Position numbers and translations under genes: made by a program. DNA of 64,000 nt from Micromonospora echinospora (GTDB lineage: Bacteria > Actinomycetota > Actinomycetes > Mycobacteriales > Micromonosporaceae): NCBI RefSeq assembly GCF_014203425.1, contig NZ_JACHJC010000001.1, positions 6,837,501 through 6,901,500 on the forward strand. The letters run 5' to 3'. The notes under the pieces were generated by a model that was not told the origin of the DNA, made no database searches, and saw nothing but the letters and a program-made list of their open reading frames with translations. Of this stretch, positions 56,217 through 64,000 are shown one piece after another (the stretch's first letter is position 1; each line of letters starts with the position of its first letter).

Positions 56217-57476
56217 TCAGGCGGCCAGTGACTGCTCGGTGCGTACCGCTGTGGCCTCCGCCCGGGTGATCGGCCCGGCGGGCAGCGCGGCGACCGCGGC
56301 CCCGACGGCGACCGCCACCCCGGCGAAGATGAACGCCCAGGACACGCCGCCGGCGTGGTCGATGATCAGTCCGGCGATCGAGCCGCCGGCGGCGCTCGCC
56401 GCGACCGACATGGTCACCACCCAGGTGTACGCCTCGTTGAGCATGCCGGCCGGGGTGATCCGCCCGACCAGCGTGTTCTCCAGGGTGAGCGCGGGGGCGA
56501 TGGCCGCGCCGCCGAGCACCAGCGCGACGCCGAGCGCGGCCGGGCCGGGCATCACCGCGAAGACGGCGAAGCTGGCCGCCACGGCGCCGAGCAGCCAGGC
56601 GAACTGGCGGGTCATGTTGGCGGCGGGCTTGCGTACGCCGAACCAGACACCACCGATGGCGCTGCCGATGCCCCAGACGGCGAGCAGCACGCCGGCCAGG
56701 CTCTCCGGGTCGTCGGCGCCGGAGTTCCCGGCGAAGGCCGGGACGATGACGCCGGAGGCGCCGAACGCGATGCCGAGGCTGGCCACGCAGAGCAGCAGCG
56801 CGGGGAAGCCGCCGATCCGCAGCGGGCCGAGGCCCCGGGCGTGATGCTCGCGCGAGTGCGGGCGCCAGCCCTGCATGACCCGGCCGAACGCGACGGCGCC
56901 GGTGCCGACCAGGGTGACCACGGCGGCGCCGACGAGCGCGGCGGAGGCGTCGGCGAACAGCACGAAGCCGGCCACCAGCAGCGGGCCGATCACGAAGACG
57001 ACCTCGAAGAGGGTGGTCTCGGCGGCGAGCGCGGTGTTGCGCAGGTGGGCCCGGCCGGTGGCGGGGGCGGTGAGGTCGTTCCAGGCGCCCCGGATCGCGG
57101 CGGTGAGCGGCGGGTACGTGGCACCGGCCAGGCCCGCCCCCAGGTAGATCAGCCCGAGGTTACCGGTGTCGGAGCGGGTGGCGACGAGCAGCCCGATCAG
57201 GGCGAGCGGGTGGGCCAGCGCGGTGGCCAGCAGCACGGGGGTGGGGCCGACCCGGTCGGCGATCCGGCCGGCGACCGGGCTGAGCGCGGCGCCGGAGAGC
57301 GCGTAGATGCCGCCGGCGACGGCGGCCAGGGAGTACCGGCCGGTGACCTGCTCGACGACGAGCAGCAGCGCCAGCGGGGTCATGCCGATCCCGAGCCGGC
57401 CGATGATGCCGAGGACCAGCAGCATCGGCGCGCCAGGGATCCGCCAGACGCCCTGGTACTGGCGCAGTGCGGCCAC
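56217..57476 (-). CDS. MFS transporter
   Basis: A 419-residue, roughly 12-helix major facilitator. It shows the loop 2-3 motif [14 protein letters not shown] and repeated Gly/Ala-rich helices ([19 protein letters not shown]). GTG 57476 was chosen because GGAGG lies 7 nt upstream; an upstream in-frame extension of 31 codons is not membrane-like. Substrate cannot be inferred, although such carriers are often drug or metabolite exporters. It lies 116 nt upstream of the sigma factor gene, same strand. Confidence 0.9.
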   Translation of the reverse strand: MAALRQYQGVWRIPGAPMLLVLGIIGRLGIGMTPLALLLVVEQVTGRYSLAAVAGGIYALSGAALSPVAGRIADRVGPTPVLLATALAHPLALIGLLVATRSDTGNLGLIYLGAGLAGATYPPLTAAIRGAWNDLTAPATGRAHLRNTALAAETTLFEVVFVIGPLLVAGFVLFADASAALVGAAVVTLVGTGAVAFGRVMQGWRPHSREHHARGLGPLRIGGFPALLLCVASLGIAFGASGVIVPAFAGNSGADDPESLAGVLLAVWGIGSAIGGVWFGVRKPAANMTRQFAWLLGAVAASFAVFAVMPGPAALGVALVLGGAAIAPALTLENTLVGRITPAGMLNEAYTWVVTMSVAASAAGGSIAGLIIDHAGGVSWAFIFAGVAVAVGAAVAALPAGPITRAEATAVRTEQSLAA

Positions 57477-57568
57477 TGTCAGACCTCCATGGGAGTAATG
57501 AGTGGGAGACGTTTCGACCCTAACGGCGTGTGATGACCGGGGGAAACGCATTGTGCCCGGACACACCA

Positions 57569-57598
57569 CCGCGCCCGCGTCATGGGACGCGGGCGCGG
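57569..57598 (-). terminator. htpX terminator
   Basis: A 13-bp perfect stem (ccgcgcccgcgtc / gacgcgggcgcgg) with a 4-nt loop, 17 nt after the htpX stop on the minus strand, separating it from the MFS gene. Confidence 0.8.
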
Positions 57599-57615
57599 CG
57601 GGGAGTACTTGCGGG

Positions 57616-58494
57616 TCAGCGCTGGAACTGCACCGGCCCGGAGTTGCGGGCCATCTGCTCCAGTCGGGCCACCCGCTGCTCCATCGGCGGGTGGGTGGCG
57701 AACATCGCGGCGATGCCGCCGCCCCGCTTGAACGGGTTGTCGATCATCAGGTGCGCGGTGCTGGCGAGCTGGCCCTGCGGCGCCAGCGGGCGCGCCTGCG
57801 TACCCATGTGGATCTTGCGGAGGGCACTGGCCAGTGCCAGCGGGTCGCGGCTCAGCTCGGCGCCGGACTTGTCGGCCTGGAACTCCCGGCTCCGGCTGAT
57901 CGCGAGCTGGATCACAGTGGCCGCGATCGGGCCGAGGATCAGCGTGAGCAGCAGCACGGCCGGGTTCGGGCCGTCCTCGTCGTCGGACGAACCCAGCGGG
58001 ATGAACCAGGCCAGGTTGGCCAGCATGGTGATGATGCCGGCCAGGCCGGCCGCCACGCTGGAGATCAGGATGTCCCGGTTGTAGACGTGCGACAGCTCGT
58101 GGCCGATAACGCCACGCAGCTCCCGGTAGTCCAGGACCTCCACGATGCCCTGGGTGACGCAGACCGCCGCGTTCTCCGGGTTCCGGCCGGTGGCGAACGC
58201 GTTGGGCTGCGAGGTCGGGCTCACGTAGAGCCGGGGCATCGGCTTGCCGGCGAGCGTGGAGAGCTCCCGCACCATCTGGTACAGCTCGGGGAACTGTGCC
58301 TCGCTGACCGGCTGCGCCTTCATCGAGCGCAGTGCGAGCTTGTCGGAGTAGAAGTAGGTGACGCCGTTCATCAGCAACGACACGACGACGGCGATGACGA
58401 GACCGCCGCTACCGCCGAACCAGTAGCCGACCGCGAGGATCAGCGAGGTCAACAGGCCGAGCAGCGCTGCGGTCTTGAGACGGTTGGAATGCAC
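57616..58494 (-). CDS. htpX: Membrane zinc metalloprotease HtpX
   Basis: A 292-residue M48 protease for membrane protein quality control. Two N-terminal membrane helices ([29 protein letters not shown]) precede the HELSH zinc motif ([13 protein letters not shown]) and a further helix pair; the third ligand Glu lies in [11 protein letters not shown]. An inverted repeat accggt-n7-accggt (58537-58555) lies about 45 nt upstream of the start and could be an operator. Confidence 0.95.
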   Translation of the reverse strand: MHSNRLKTAALLGLLTSLILAVGYWFGGSGGLVIAVVVSLLMNGVTYFYSDKLALRSMKAQPVSEAQFPELYQMVRELSTLAGKPMPRLYVSPTSQPNAFATGRNPENAAVCVTQGIVEVLDYRELRGVIGHELSHVYNRDILISSVAAGLAGIITMLANLAWFIPLGSSDDEDGPNPAVLLLTLILGPIAATVIQLAISRSREFQADKSGAELSRDPLALASALRKIHMGTQARPLAPQGQLASTAHLMIDNPFKRGGGIAAMFATHPPMEQRVARLEQMARNSGPVQFQR

Positions 58495-58643
58495 GATCTC
58501 TCCTTCGGTGCACGGGCCCTTGCGGGAGGCCCGCTGACCGGTTCAACACACCGGTACCCGTCAACCATCCGGCTCATGGCTGAAAGTTGGCTGGATGTTG
58601 CTGTGCACACGCTGAAGCGGTCGCCCACCAGGGCACGAACCGG

Positions 58644-60110
58644 TCAGCGCGCCGCCACGTCCAGCGCCAGCTGCGGTGCGAAACCGATCACCACCGCCGC
58701 CACGGTGGCCGCGCCGAGCGCCAGCGCCACGGTCCGCGCGGGGCGGACCACCGCCGCGCCCGCAGGCGTCGCGTAGAGCGAGGCGGTGAGCCGCAGGTAG
58801 TACGCCAGGCCGATCACCGCGTTCAGCGCCACCACCAGCGCCAGCCAGCCCGCGTGCCCGGCCAGCAGCGCGCGTACCACTGTCACCTTGGCGAACAGCC
58901 CGGCCAGACCCGGGGGCAGGCCGGCCAGCCCGATCAGGGCCAGCGCGAACGCGCCGCCCACCCACGGGTGCCGCCGCGCCGCGCCGCGCAGGTCGGCCAG
59001 CGTGCCGCCGTCACCGTCCGCCGGGCGCAGCGCCACCACAGCGGCGAACGCCGCCAGCTCCAGCAGCACGAAGAAGATCGAGTACGCGACTGCTGCCGCG
59101 TACGCGGCCGCCCGCGCGTCGCCGGTGCGCCCAGCGGCCAGCGCCAGCGCGCCCAGCGGGGCCAGGATGTACCCCGCCTGGGCCACCGACGACCAGGCCA
59201 GCAACCGCACGGTACGCCGCTGACGCAGCGCCACCAGGTTGCCGACGGTCATGGTCAGCACCGCCAGCGCCGCCAGCACCGGGCCGGTCATGTCGCCCGG
59301 CAGCGCGCGCTGCACCACCGCCAGCAGCGCCACCACGCCACCGAGCTTCGAGGCAGTCGACAGGTACGCGGCCACCGGCAGCGGCGCGCCGTCGTACGTG
59401 GCGGGGGCCCACGCGTGGAACGGCACCGCGGCGACCTTGAACGCCAGCCCGGCCACCACGAGCGCCACCGCGACGCCGGTCAGCGGCAGGTCGGTCAGGT
59501 CGTCGCGGGCGGCCAGTGTGGCGCCGAGCCGGTCCAGGTGCAGCGTGCCGGCGACCGCGTAGAGCAGCGCCGCGCCGAGCAGCGTCACAGTGGTGGCGAC
59601 CACGCTCACCACGAAGAACGTCACCGCCGCCTCGGCGCCGGCGAGGCTGCCCCGGCGCAGGCCGACCAGCACGTACAGCGGAAGCGTCAGCGTCTCCAGC
59701 GCCACGATCAGCGTGATCAGGTCACCTGCCGCGCCGAGCACGACGCCACCGGTCATCGCGCAGGCGAGCAGGAAGCAGTACTCGCCGACCGGGGTACGCC
59801 CGGCGCGCAGCAGCGGGCCGGACAGCGCCAGCACACCGAGCGTGAGCAGGGCGATCACGGCCCCGACCAGTGCGGCCCGGCCGTTCCACACCCAGGAGCA
59901 GTCGTCGCCGACGCAGAACGTGCGCCGCTCACCGGCCGCCCCGACCAGTGCCGCGCCGGCCGCGGTGCCGGTCGCGCCGAGCGCCGCCACGGCGACCGTG
60001 ACGGCGGGACGCGCCACCAGCAGGTCGACCAGCAGCACCAGCACTGCGGTGCCGGCCGCCAGGTACGCCGGCAGCATCGCCAGGTTGTCGACAGGCTGCA
60101 CCAGGCTCAT
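58644..60110 (-). CDS. nuoN: NADH-quinone oxidoreductase subunit N
   Basis: A 488-residue antiporter-like membrane subunit of complex I, with about 14 helices. The lysine-bearing helix KVAAVPFHAWAPATYDGAPL and downstream STASKLGG are the proton-channel hallmarks. ATG 60110 (MSLVQPVDNLAMLP) overlaps the nuoM stop by 4 nt; an in-frame upstream extension lies inside nuoM. It is the last gene of the nuo operon; no further nuo gene follows. Confidence 0.96.
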   Translation of the reverse strand: MSLVQPVDNLAMLPAYLAAGTAVLVLLVDLLVARPAVTVAVAALGATGTAAGAALVGAAGERRTFCVGDDCSWVWNGRAALVGAVIALLTLGVLALSGPLLRAGRTPVGEYCFLLACAMTGGVVLGAAGDLITLIVALETLTLPLYVLVGLRRGSLAGAEAAVTFFVVSVVATTVTLLGAALLYAVAGTLHLDRLGATLAARDDLTDLPLTGVAVALVVAGLAFKVAAVPFHAWAPATYDGAPLPVAAYLSTASKLGGVVALLAVVQRALPGDMTGPVLAALAVLTMTVGNLVALRQRRTVRLLAWSSVAQAGYILAPLGALALAAGRTGDARAAAYAAAVAYSIFFVLLELAAFAAVVALRPADGDGGTLADLRGAARRHPWVGGAFALALIGLAGLPPGLAGLFAKVTVVRALLAGHAGWLALVVALNAVIGLAYYLRLTASLYATPAGAAVVRPARTVALALGAATVAAVVIGFAPQLALDVAAR

Positions 60111-61612
60111 GGGACGACCCCCAGCAGCGCCTCCACCGGGCCGGAGGCGTAGGACAGGACCAGTGCCGGGGCCAGGCCGACCGCGAGCGCGAGCAGCACC
60201 AGCGGCGCCCACGCGGTCAGTTCCGCGCCGGCCACGCCGGGTGCGAGACCGGCCACCGCCGGGCTGGGCCGCCCGTGCGAAACCCGGCGCAGCAGCCGCA
60301 GGAAGTACGCGGCGGTGAGCGCCCCGCCCAGCGCGGCCAGCACGGCGAGCGTCAGCCAGAGTGGGCCGCCCCGCTGCACGGCGGCCACCACGGCGAACGC
60401 CTCACCCCAGAACCCGGCCAGGCCGGGCAGCCCCAGCGAGGCGACGGCCGCGAAGCCGAGCAGCCCGGCCAGCCGGGGCGCGGTCTCCCGCAGCCCGGAC
60501 AACTCGGCCAGCGAGCCGGTGTGCGCGCGGTCCTTGACGGCGCCGGCCAGGAAGAACAGCAGGGCGGTGATGACGCCGTGGGCGATGTTGCCGATCAGCG
60601 CGGCCTGGAGCCCGGTGGCGGTGAGCGTGGCGATCCCGAGCAGCACGAAGCCCATGTGCCCGACGCTGGAGTACGCGATCAGCCGCTTCAGGTCGTCCTG
60701 CGCCAGGCAGACCAGGCCACCGATCAGAATCGCGGCGACGGCGAGCACGCCGAGCACCGGCGCGGCCCAGCGGGCGCCCTCCGGGGCCACCCCCACGGCG
60801 ACCCGGATCATGCCGTACGTGCCCATCTTGAGCAGCACCCCGGCGAGGATCACGCTGCCGACGGTTGGTGCCTGGGTGTGCGCGTCGGGCAGCCACGAGT
60901 GCAGCGGCCAGAGCGGGCTCTTGACCGCGAACGCGAGCGCCAGCAGCGTGAACGCGGCGAGCTGCGTGCCCCGGGACAGCCCGGCGCCGCCGGTGAGCGC
61001 GACCAGGTCGGCGGTGCCCGCGGCGGCCACCACCACGTAGACGCCGACCAGCAGCAGCACCGAGCCGAACAGCGTGTAGAGCGCGAACTTGCGGGCCGCC
61101 CGGCGACGGTCCGCGCCGCCCCAGCCGGCGATCACCGCGTACATCGGCAGCAGGACGACCTCGAAGAACAGGAAGAACAGCACCAGGTCGAGCGCGAGGA
61201 ACGTGCCGAGTATGCCCACCTCGACCACCAGCAGCAACGCCACCAGCGCCCGCCCGCTGCCGCCGCCGGGCGGCACCCGCCACAGCGTGTACGCGCAGCA
61301 CAGCAGCGTGAGCAGCGCGGTCAGCACCACGAGCGGCCAGGAGATGCCGTCCACGCCCAGGTGGAAGCGCAGGTCGAGCCCGGGCACCCACTGCTGGTCG
61401 ACCTGGTGCCACGGCTGCACCGCCGGGCGGGGACCGTACCCGAACCAGCCGTGGTCGCCGCCGACCAGCGGCAGCGTCGCCAGCAGCGTCAACGCGGCGG
61501 CGACGGTGCCGACCACCCGGCCGGCCCGGTCGCCCGGCACCACCGCGGTGGCCAGCGCGCCGAGCGCCGGGAGCGCTACGACGGCGACCAGCAGGACCTG
61601 CCCGAACGTCAT
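60107..61612 (-). CDS. nuoM: NADH-quinone oxidoreductase subunit M
   Basis: A 501-residue antiporter-like subunit. It shows the conserved Glu in FFEVVLLPMYAV, the lysine helix KSPLWPLHSWLPDAHTQAPT and LLKMGTYGMIRV. Overlaps nuoL and nuoN by 4 nt each, as expected for a coupled operon. Length and motifs are canonical for proton-pumping complex I. Confidence 0.97.
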   Translation of the reverse strand: MTFGQVLLVAVVALPALGALATAVVPGDRAGRVVGTVAAALTLLATLPLVGGDHGWFGYGPRPAVQPWHQVDQQWVPGLDLRFHLGVDGISWPLVVLTALLTLLCCAYTLWRVPPGGGSGRALVALLLVVEVGILGTFLALDLVLFFLFFEVVLLPMYAVIAGWGGADRRRAARKFALYTLFGSVLLLVGVYVVVAAAGTADLVALTGGAGLSRGTQLAAFTLLALAFAVKSPLWPLHSWLPDAHTQAPTVGSVILAGVLLKMGTYGMIRVAVGVAPEGARWAAPVLGVLAVAAILIGGLVCLAQDDLKRLIAYSSVGHMGFVLLGIATLTATGLQAALIGNIAHGVITALLFFLAGAVKDRAHTGSLAELSGLRETAPRLAGLLGFAAVASLGLPGLAGFWGEAFAVVAAVQRGGPLWLTLAVLAALGGALTAAYFLRLLRRVSHGRPSPAVAGLAPGVAGAELTAWAPLVLLALAVGLAPALVLSYASGPVEALLGVVP

Positions 61613-63534
61613 GACGTGACTCCGATCAGGGCGACCGCGAGGCCGATCAGCAGCGCGCCTGCCAGCACCCCGGCCGCCGCGCGCGGCAGCGCCGCCCGGT
61701 GCAGCGCGGCCAGCCCGCCGCCCACCTCGACCGCCGCCCGGCCGCTCCCCTCGACCAGCCCGTCCACGCCCAGCTCGTCACCGGTACGCACGACCCGCGC
61801 CAACGCGCCGGCCGGGCGTACGACAACGGCGTGCTGGACGTCGTCGAGCCGGAACGCCCGGGCGAACACCGGCCGCAGCGGACCCAGGAAGCGGGCCGGG
61901 TCGGCGGCCGGGTCGCGGCGCCAGCCCGCCCAGGCGACGCCCGCGCCGACGAGCAGCAGCAGGAACGGCAGGATCAGGTTCGGCGCCAGGTGCACCAGCT
62001 CGACGGCCTCGCCGCTGTCGTCGCCCGGCACGCGCAGGCGGTCGGCGAACCACTGCGCGAACGCGGCCAGGCCGAGCAGCGCGGCCGGGACCGTGAGCAG
62101 CAGCACCGGCCAGCGCAGCAGGCCCGGCGGGTCGTGCGGCCGCAACAGCGGCGTGCGGGTCGCGCCGAGGAACGTGCGCAGCAGCAGCCGGGTCGCGTAC
62201 CAGGCGGTCACCGCCACGCCGAGCAGCCCGGCCAGCCAGACCAGCCAGCCCACCCAGGCCGCTGTCGGCCCCGCGCCGTCGAGCGCGGCCGCCTCCGCGG
62301 CAGCCAGCACGCCGTCCTTGCTCCAGAAACCGGAGAGCGGGGGTACGCCGGCGAGCGCGCCCAGGCCGACCACCATGCACCAGAACGTCACGGGCATGCC
62401 GGTACGCAGGCCGCCCATCCGGGACATCAGCGTGGTGCCGACGGCGTGGATCACCGCACCGGCGGCGAGGAACAGCAGCGCCTTGAACGCGGCATGGGTG
62501 AGCAGGTGGAACAGCGCGGCGGCAGGTGCGCCGACCGCCAGCGCGCCGGTCATGTAGCCGATCTGGGAGACCGTGGACCAGGCGAGCACGCGCTTGATGT
62601 CGTCCTGGGCGGTGGCGGCGAACGCGCCGAGCAGCATCGTGATCGCGGCCATCACGCCGAGTACGGCGAGCGCGGCCGGGGCGCGTTCGAACAGCGGGAA
62701 CAGCCGGGCCACCGCGTACACGCCGGCGGCGACCATGGTGGCCGCGTGGATCAGCGCGGAGACCGGCGTCGGACCGGCCATCGCGTCCGGTAGCCAGGTG
62801 TGCAGCGGGAACTGGGCGCTCTTGCCGGCCACCCCGGCGAGCAGCAGCAGGCAGGCGGTGGTGAGCGTGGCCGTGCCGTAGTCGTGAGCCAGCACGTCGG
62901 CGATCCGGAAGCTGCCCGCGCCCACGCCGAGCAGCGCGATGCCGAGCAGGAACCCGACGTCACCCACCCGGGTGACCAGGAACGCCTTCACCGCCGCGCC
63001 GGGCGCCTCGGGCAGCCGCCGGTCGTGGGCGATGAGCAGGTACGAGCAGATGCCCATCACCTCCCAGCCGACCAGTAGCATGATCAGGTCACCGGACACC
63101 ACCACCGTGAGCATGGCGGCGGTGAAGAGGCTGAGCTGAGCCGCGTACGGCGGGTAGCGGTGGTCGACGTCCACATCGTCGTGCGGGCCCCGGCGCAGGT
63201 AGCCGATCGAGTAGACCTGCACGGCCAGCGCGACAGCGGCGACCGCCGTGGCGACGAGCACCGCCACGCCGTCCAGCCGCAGGCCCAGCGTGACCCGCAG
63301 CCCGCCCAGGTCGACCCAGGTGGTGGACGCCTCGACCGGGGCGTCCACACGGACCAGCAGCGCCAGCGCGGCCAGCAGCGACACGGCTGCCCCGGCCACG
63401 CCCAGCGCGACCGCCAGCCGCCGGGCCGAGGCCCGGTCCTGGTGCGGAGCGGGCGGCAGCAGCAGGCCGAGCAGCCCGGCGACGAGCGGCGCGGCCGGCA
63501 GCACCGCCGCGAGCCACAGCGTCGGCGTGCTCAC
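61609..63534 (-). CDS. nuoL: NADH-quinone oxidoreductase subunit L
   Basis: A 641-residue subunit, the most distal pump of complex I, with a long C-terminal lateral helix. Key segments: [16 protein letters not shown] (channel Glu), [20 protein letters not shown] (channel Lys) and [11 protein letters not shown]. The C-terminal ~130 residues are more variable, Arg/Ala/Gly-rich and partly amphipathic, as expected. Overlaps nuoK and nuoM by 4 nt. Confidence 0.97.
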   Translation of the reverse strand: MSTPTLWLAAVLPAAPLVAGLLGLLLPPAPHQDRASARRLAVALGVAGAAVSLLAALALLVRVDAPVEASTTWVDLGGLRVTLGLRLDGVAVLVATAVAAVALAVQVYSIGYLRRGPHDDVDVDHRYPPYAAQLSLFTAAMLTVVVSGDLIMLLVGWEVMGICSYLLIAHDRRLPEAPGAAVKAFLVTRVGDVGFLLGIALLGVGAGSFRIADVLAHDYGTATLTTACLLLLAGVAGKSAQFPLHTWLPDAMAGPTPVSALIHAATMVAAGVYAVARLFPLFERAPAALAVLGVMAAITMLLGAFAATAQDDIKRVLAWSTVSQIGYMTGALAVGAPAAALFHLLTHAAFKALLFLAAGAVIHAVGTTLMSRMGGLRTGMPVTFWCMVVGLGALAGVPPLSGFWSKDGVLAAAEAAALDGAGPTAAWVGWLVWLAGLLGVAVTAWYATRLLLRTFLGATRTPLLRPHDPPGLLRWPVLLLTVPAALLGLAAFAQWFADRLRVPGDDSGEAVELVHLAPNLILPFLLLLVGAGVAWAGWRRDPAADPARFLGPLRPVFARAFRLDDVQHAVVVRPAGALARVVRTGDELGVDGLVEGSGRAAVEVGGGLAALHRAALPRAAAGVLAGALLIGLAVALIGVTS

Positions 63535-63899
63535 CGGACCGCTCCTTCCGCATCCGGCCGCCCGGACGCCGGGCCCGCCGCGACCGCGGGCGCCGGCTCG
63601 GCCAGCGGCACGTCGTCGACTGTGACGCTGGCACGCAGCCGGTAGAGCTGGAGCACGATGGCCAGTCCGACACCGATCTCGGCGGCGGCGAGCACGATCA
63701 CGAACAGCGCGAACACCTGGCCGGAGTGCGGCAGCGCGGCCTTGACAGTGGTGTCGGCGGTGACCAGCACCAGGTTCACCGCGTTCAGCATCAACTCCAC
63801 CGCCATCAGCACCAGGACGGCGTTACGGCGGCGCAGCACGCCGTACACGCCGAGGCCGAACAGCAGCGCGGCGGTGACGTACGGGATGACCGGCCTCAC
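63531..63899 (-). CDS. nuoK: NADH-quinone oxidoreductase subunit K
   Basis: A 122-residue three-helix subunit. The two proton-channel glutamates are present in [13 protein letters not shown] and [14 protein letters not shown]. Compared with the ~100-residue E. coli protein, it has a ~22-residue Ala/Pro-rich C-terminal extension ([19 protein letters not shown]). GTG 63899 overlaps the nuoJ stop (GTGA). Confidence 0.96.
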   Translation of the reverse strand: MRPVIPYVTAALLFGLGVYGVLRRRNAVLVLMAVELMLNAVNLVLVTADTTVKAALPHSGQVFALFVIVLAAAEIGVGLAIVLQLYRLRASVTVDDVPLAEPAPAVAAGPASGRPDAEGAVR

Positions 63900-64000
63900 G
63901 GGCGTCCGCCCTCGTCGGCGGGCTGCGCGGCGTCGGCGGACCGGCTGCCGATGTCGGGGCGGGAGAGCACGATCGCGCCGACCAGCGCGGCCAGCAGCAG
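63896..64000 (-). CDS. nuoJ: NADH-quinone oxidoreductase subunit J, C-terminal fragment
   Basis: Only the last 34 codons lie inside the window: a hydrophobic end ([19 protein letters not shown]) and a polar tail ending EGGRP. The stop overlaps the nuoK start. Identity rests on position before nuoK and on the fit of the last helix; the rest lies beyond the window edge. Confidence 0.85.
   Translation of the reverse strand: MLLAALVGAIVLSRPDIGSRSADAAQPADEGGRP

Noticed and set aside
60275..62557. Long plus-strand frame opposite nuoL and nuoM
   Set aside because: Gln/Arg/Gly-rich shadow of the membrane subunit genes without start signals.

Overview
The window is about 72% G+C. It carries the conserved actinobacterial transcription and translation supercluster, with nearly every gene on the minus strand, so transcription runs from high to low coordinates. 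Heavy use of GTG/TTG starts, AGGAGG ribosome-binding sites, zinc-type S14 and S4, a beta subunit starting at TTG, and the order tRNA-Thr, tRNA-Met, rpmG, hadA, hadB, tRNA-Trp, secE, nusG, rplK, rplA all point to an actinomycete. Sequence style and gene neighbourhoods look most like Micromonospora or a close relative. That genus-level call is an impression from protein sequences, not a database result.

Layout from high to low coordinates: end of the respiratory complex I operon (nuoJ to nuoN, 58.6-64.0 kb); HtpX protease, an MFS transporter and an ECF sigma/anti-sigma pair (54.7-58.5 kb); YajQ and tRNA-Tyr on opposite strands; a small accessory patch (51.8-53.8 kb) with the C-terminal remnant of a tyrosine recombinase downstream of tRNA-Tyr, a lipoprotein, small membrane protein genes and a tiny signal-peptide-like ORF; a large GGDEF/EAL enzyme; tRNA-Thr, tRNA-Met and L33; a MaoC-type dehydratase pair; tRNA-Trp with secE/nusG; L11-L1; an ABC exporter pair; L10-L7/L12; rpoB-rpoC; two small membrane proteins; the str operon (S12, S7, EF-G, EF-Tu); the S10 and spc operons through secY, adk and map; then infA, L36, S13, S11, S4, rpoA, L17 and truA. 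Below 9 kb lie a membrane protein, a methyltransferase, an ABC-F ATPase, an aldo/keto reductase, a DUF559-type protein and a TPP-riboswitch-controlled thiamine operon (thiE, thiO, thiS, thiG).

Regulatory sequence is unusually readable. Promoter-like pairs (TTGRCN-like -35, 17-18 bp, TACACT-like -10) can be placed before rpsL, rpoB, rplJ, infA, tRNA-Trp and, less surely, rpsJ and tRNA-Thr. The rplJ-rplL leader contains a GC hairpin followed by a T run, suggesting attenuation. The rpsL and rpsJ leaders share an exact 20-nt element containing a small hairpin. Strong hairpins lie after or between many cistrons. Four related 20-mers in alternating orientation sit between two convergent genes, and a 20-bp direct repeat overlaps the thiE/thiO junction, obscuring the thiO start.

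No complete mobile element, CRISPR array, rRNA gene or obvious new defence system is visible. The best candidates for something undescribed are the 42-codon secreted-peptide-like ORF beside the c-di-GMP enzyme, the shared ribosomal leader element and the rplJ leader terminator.
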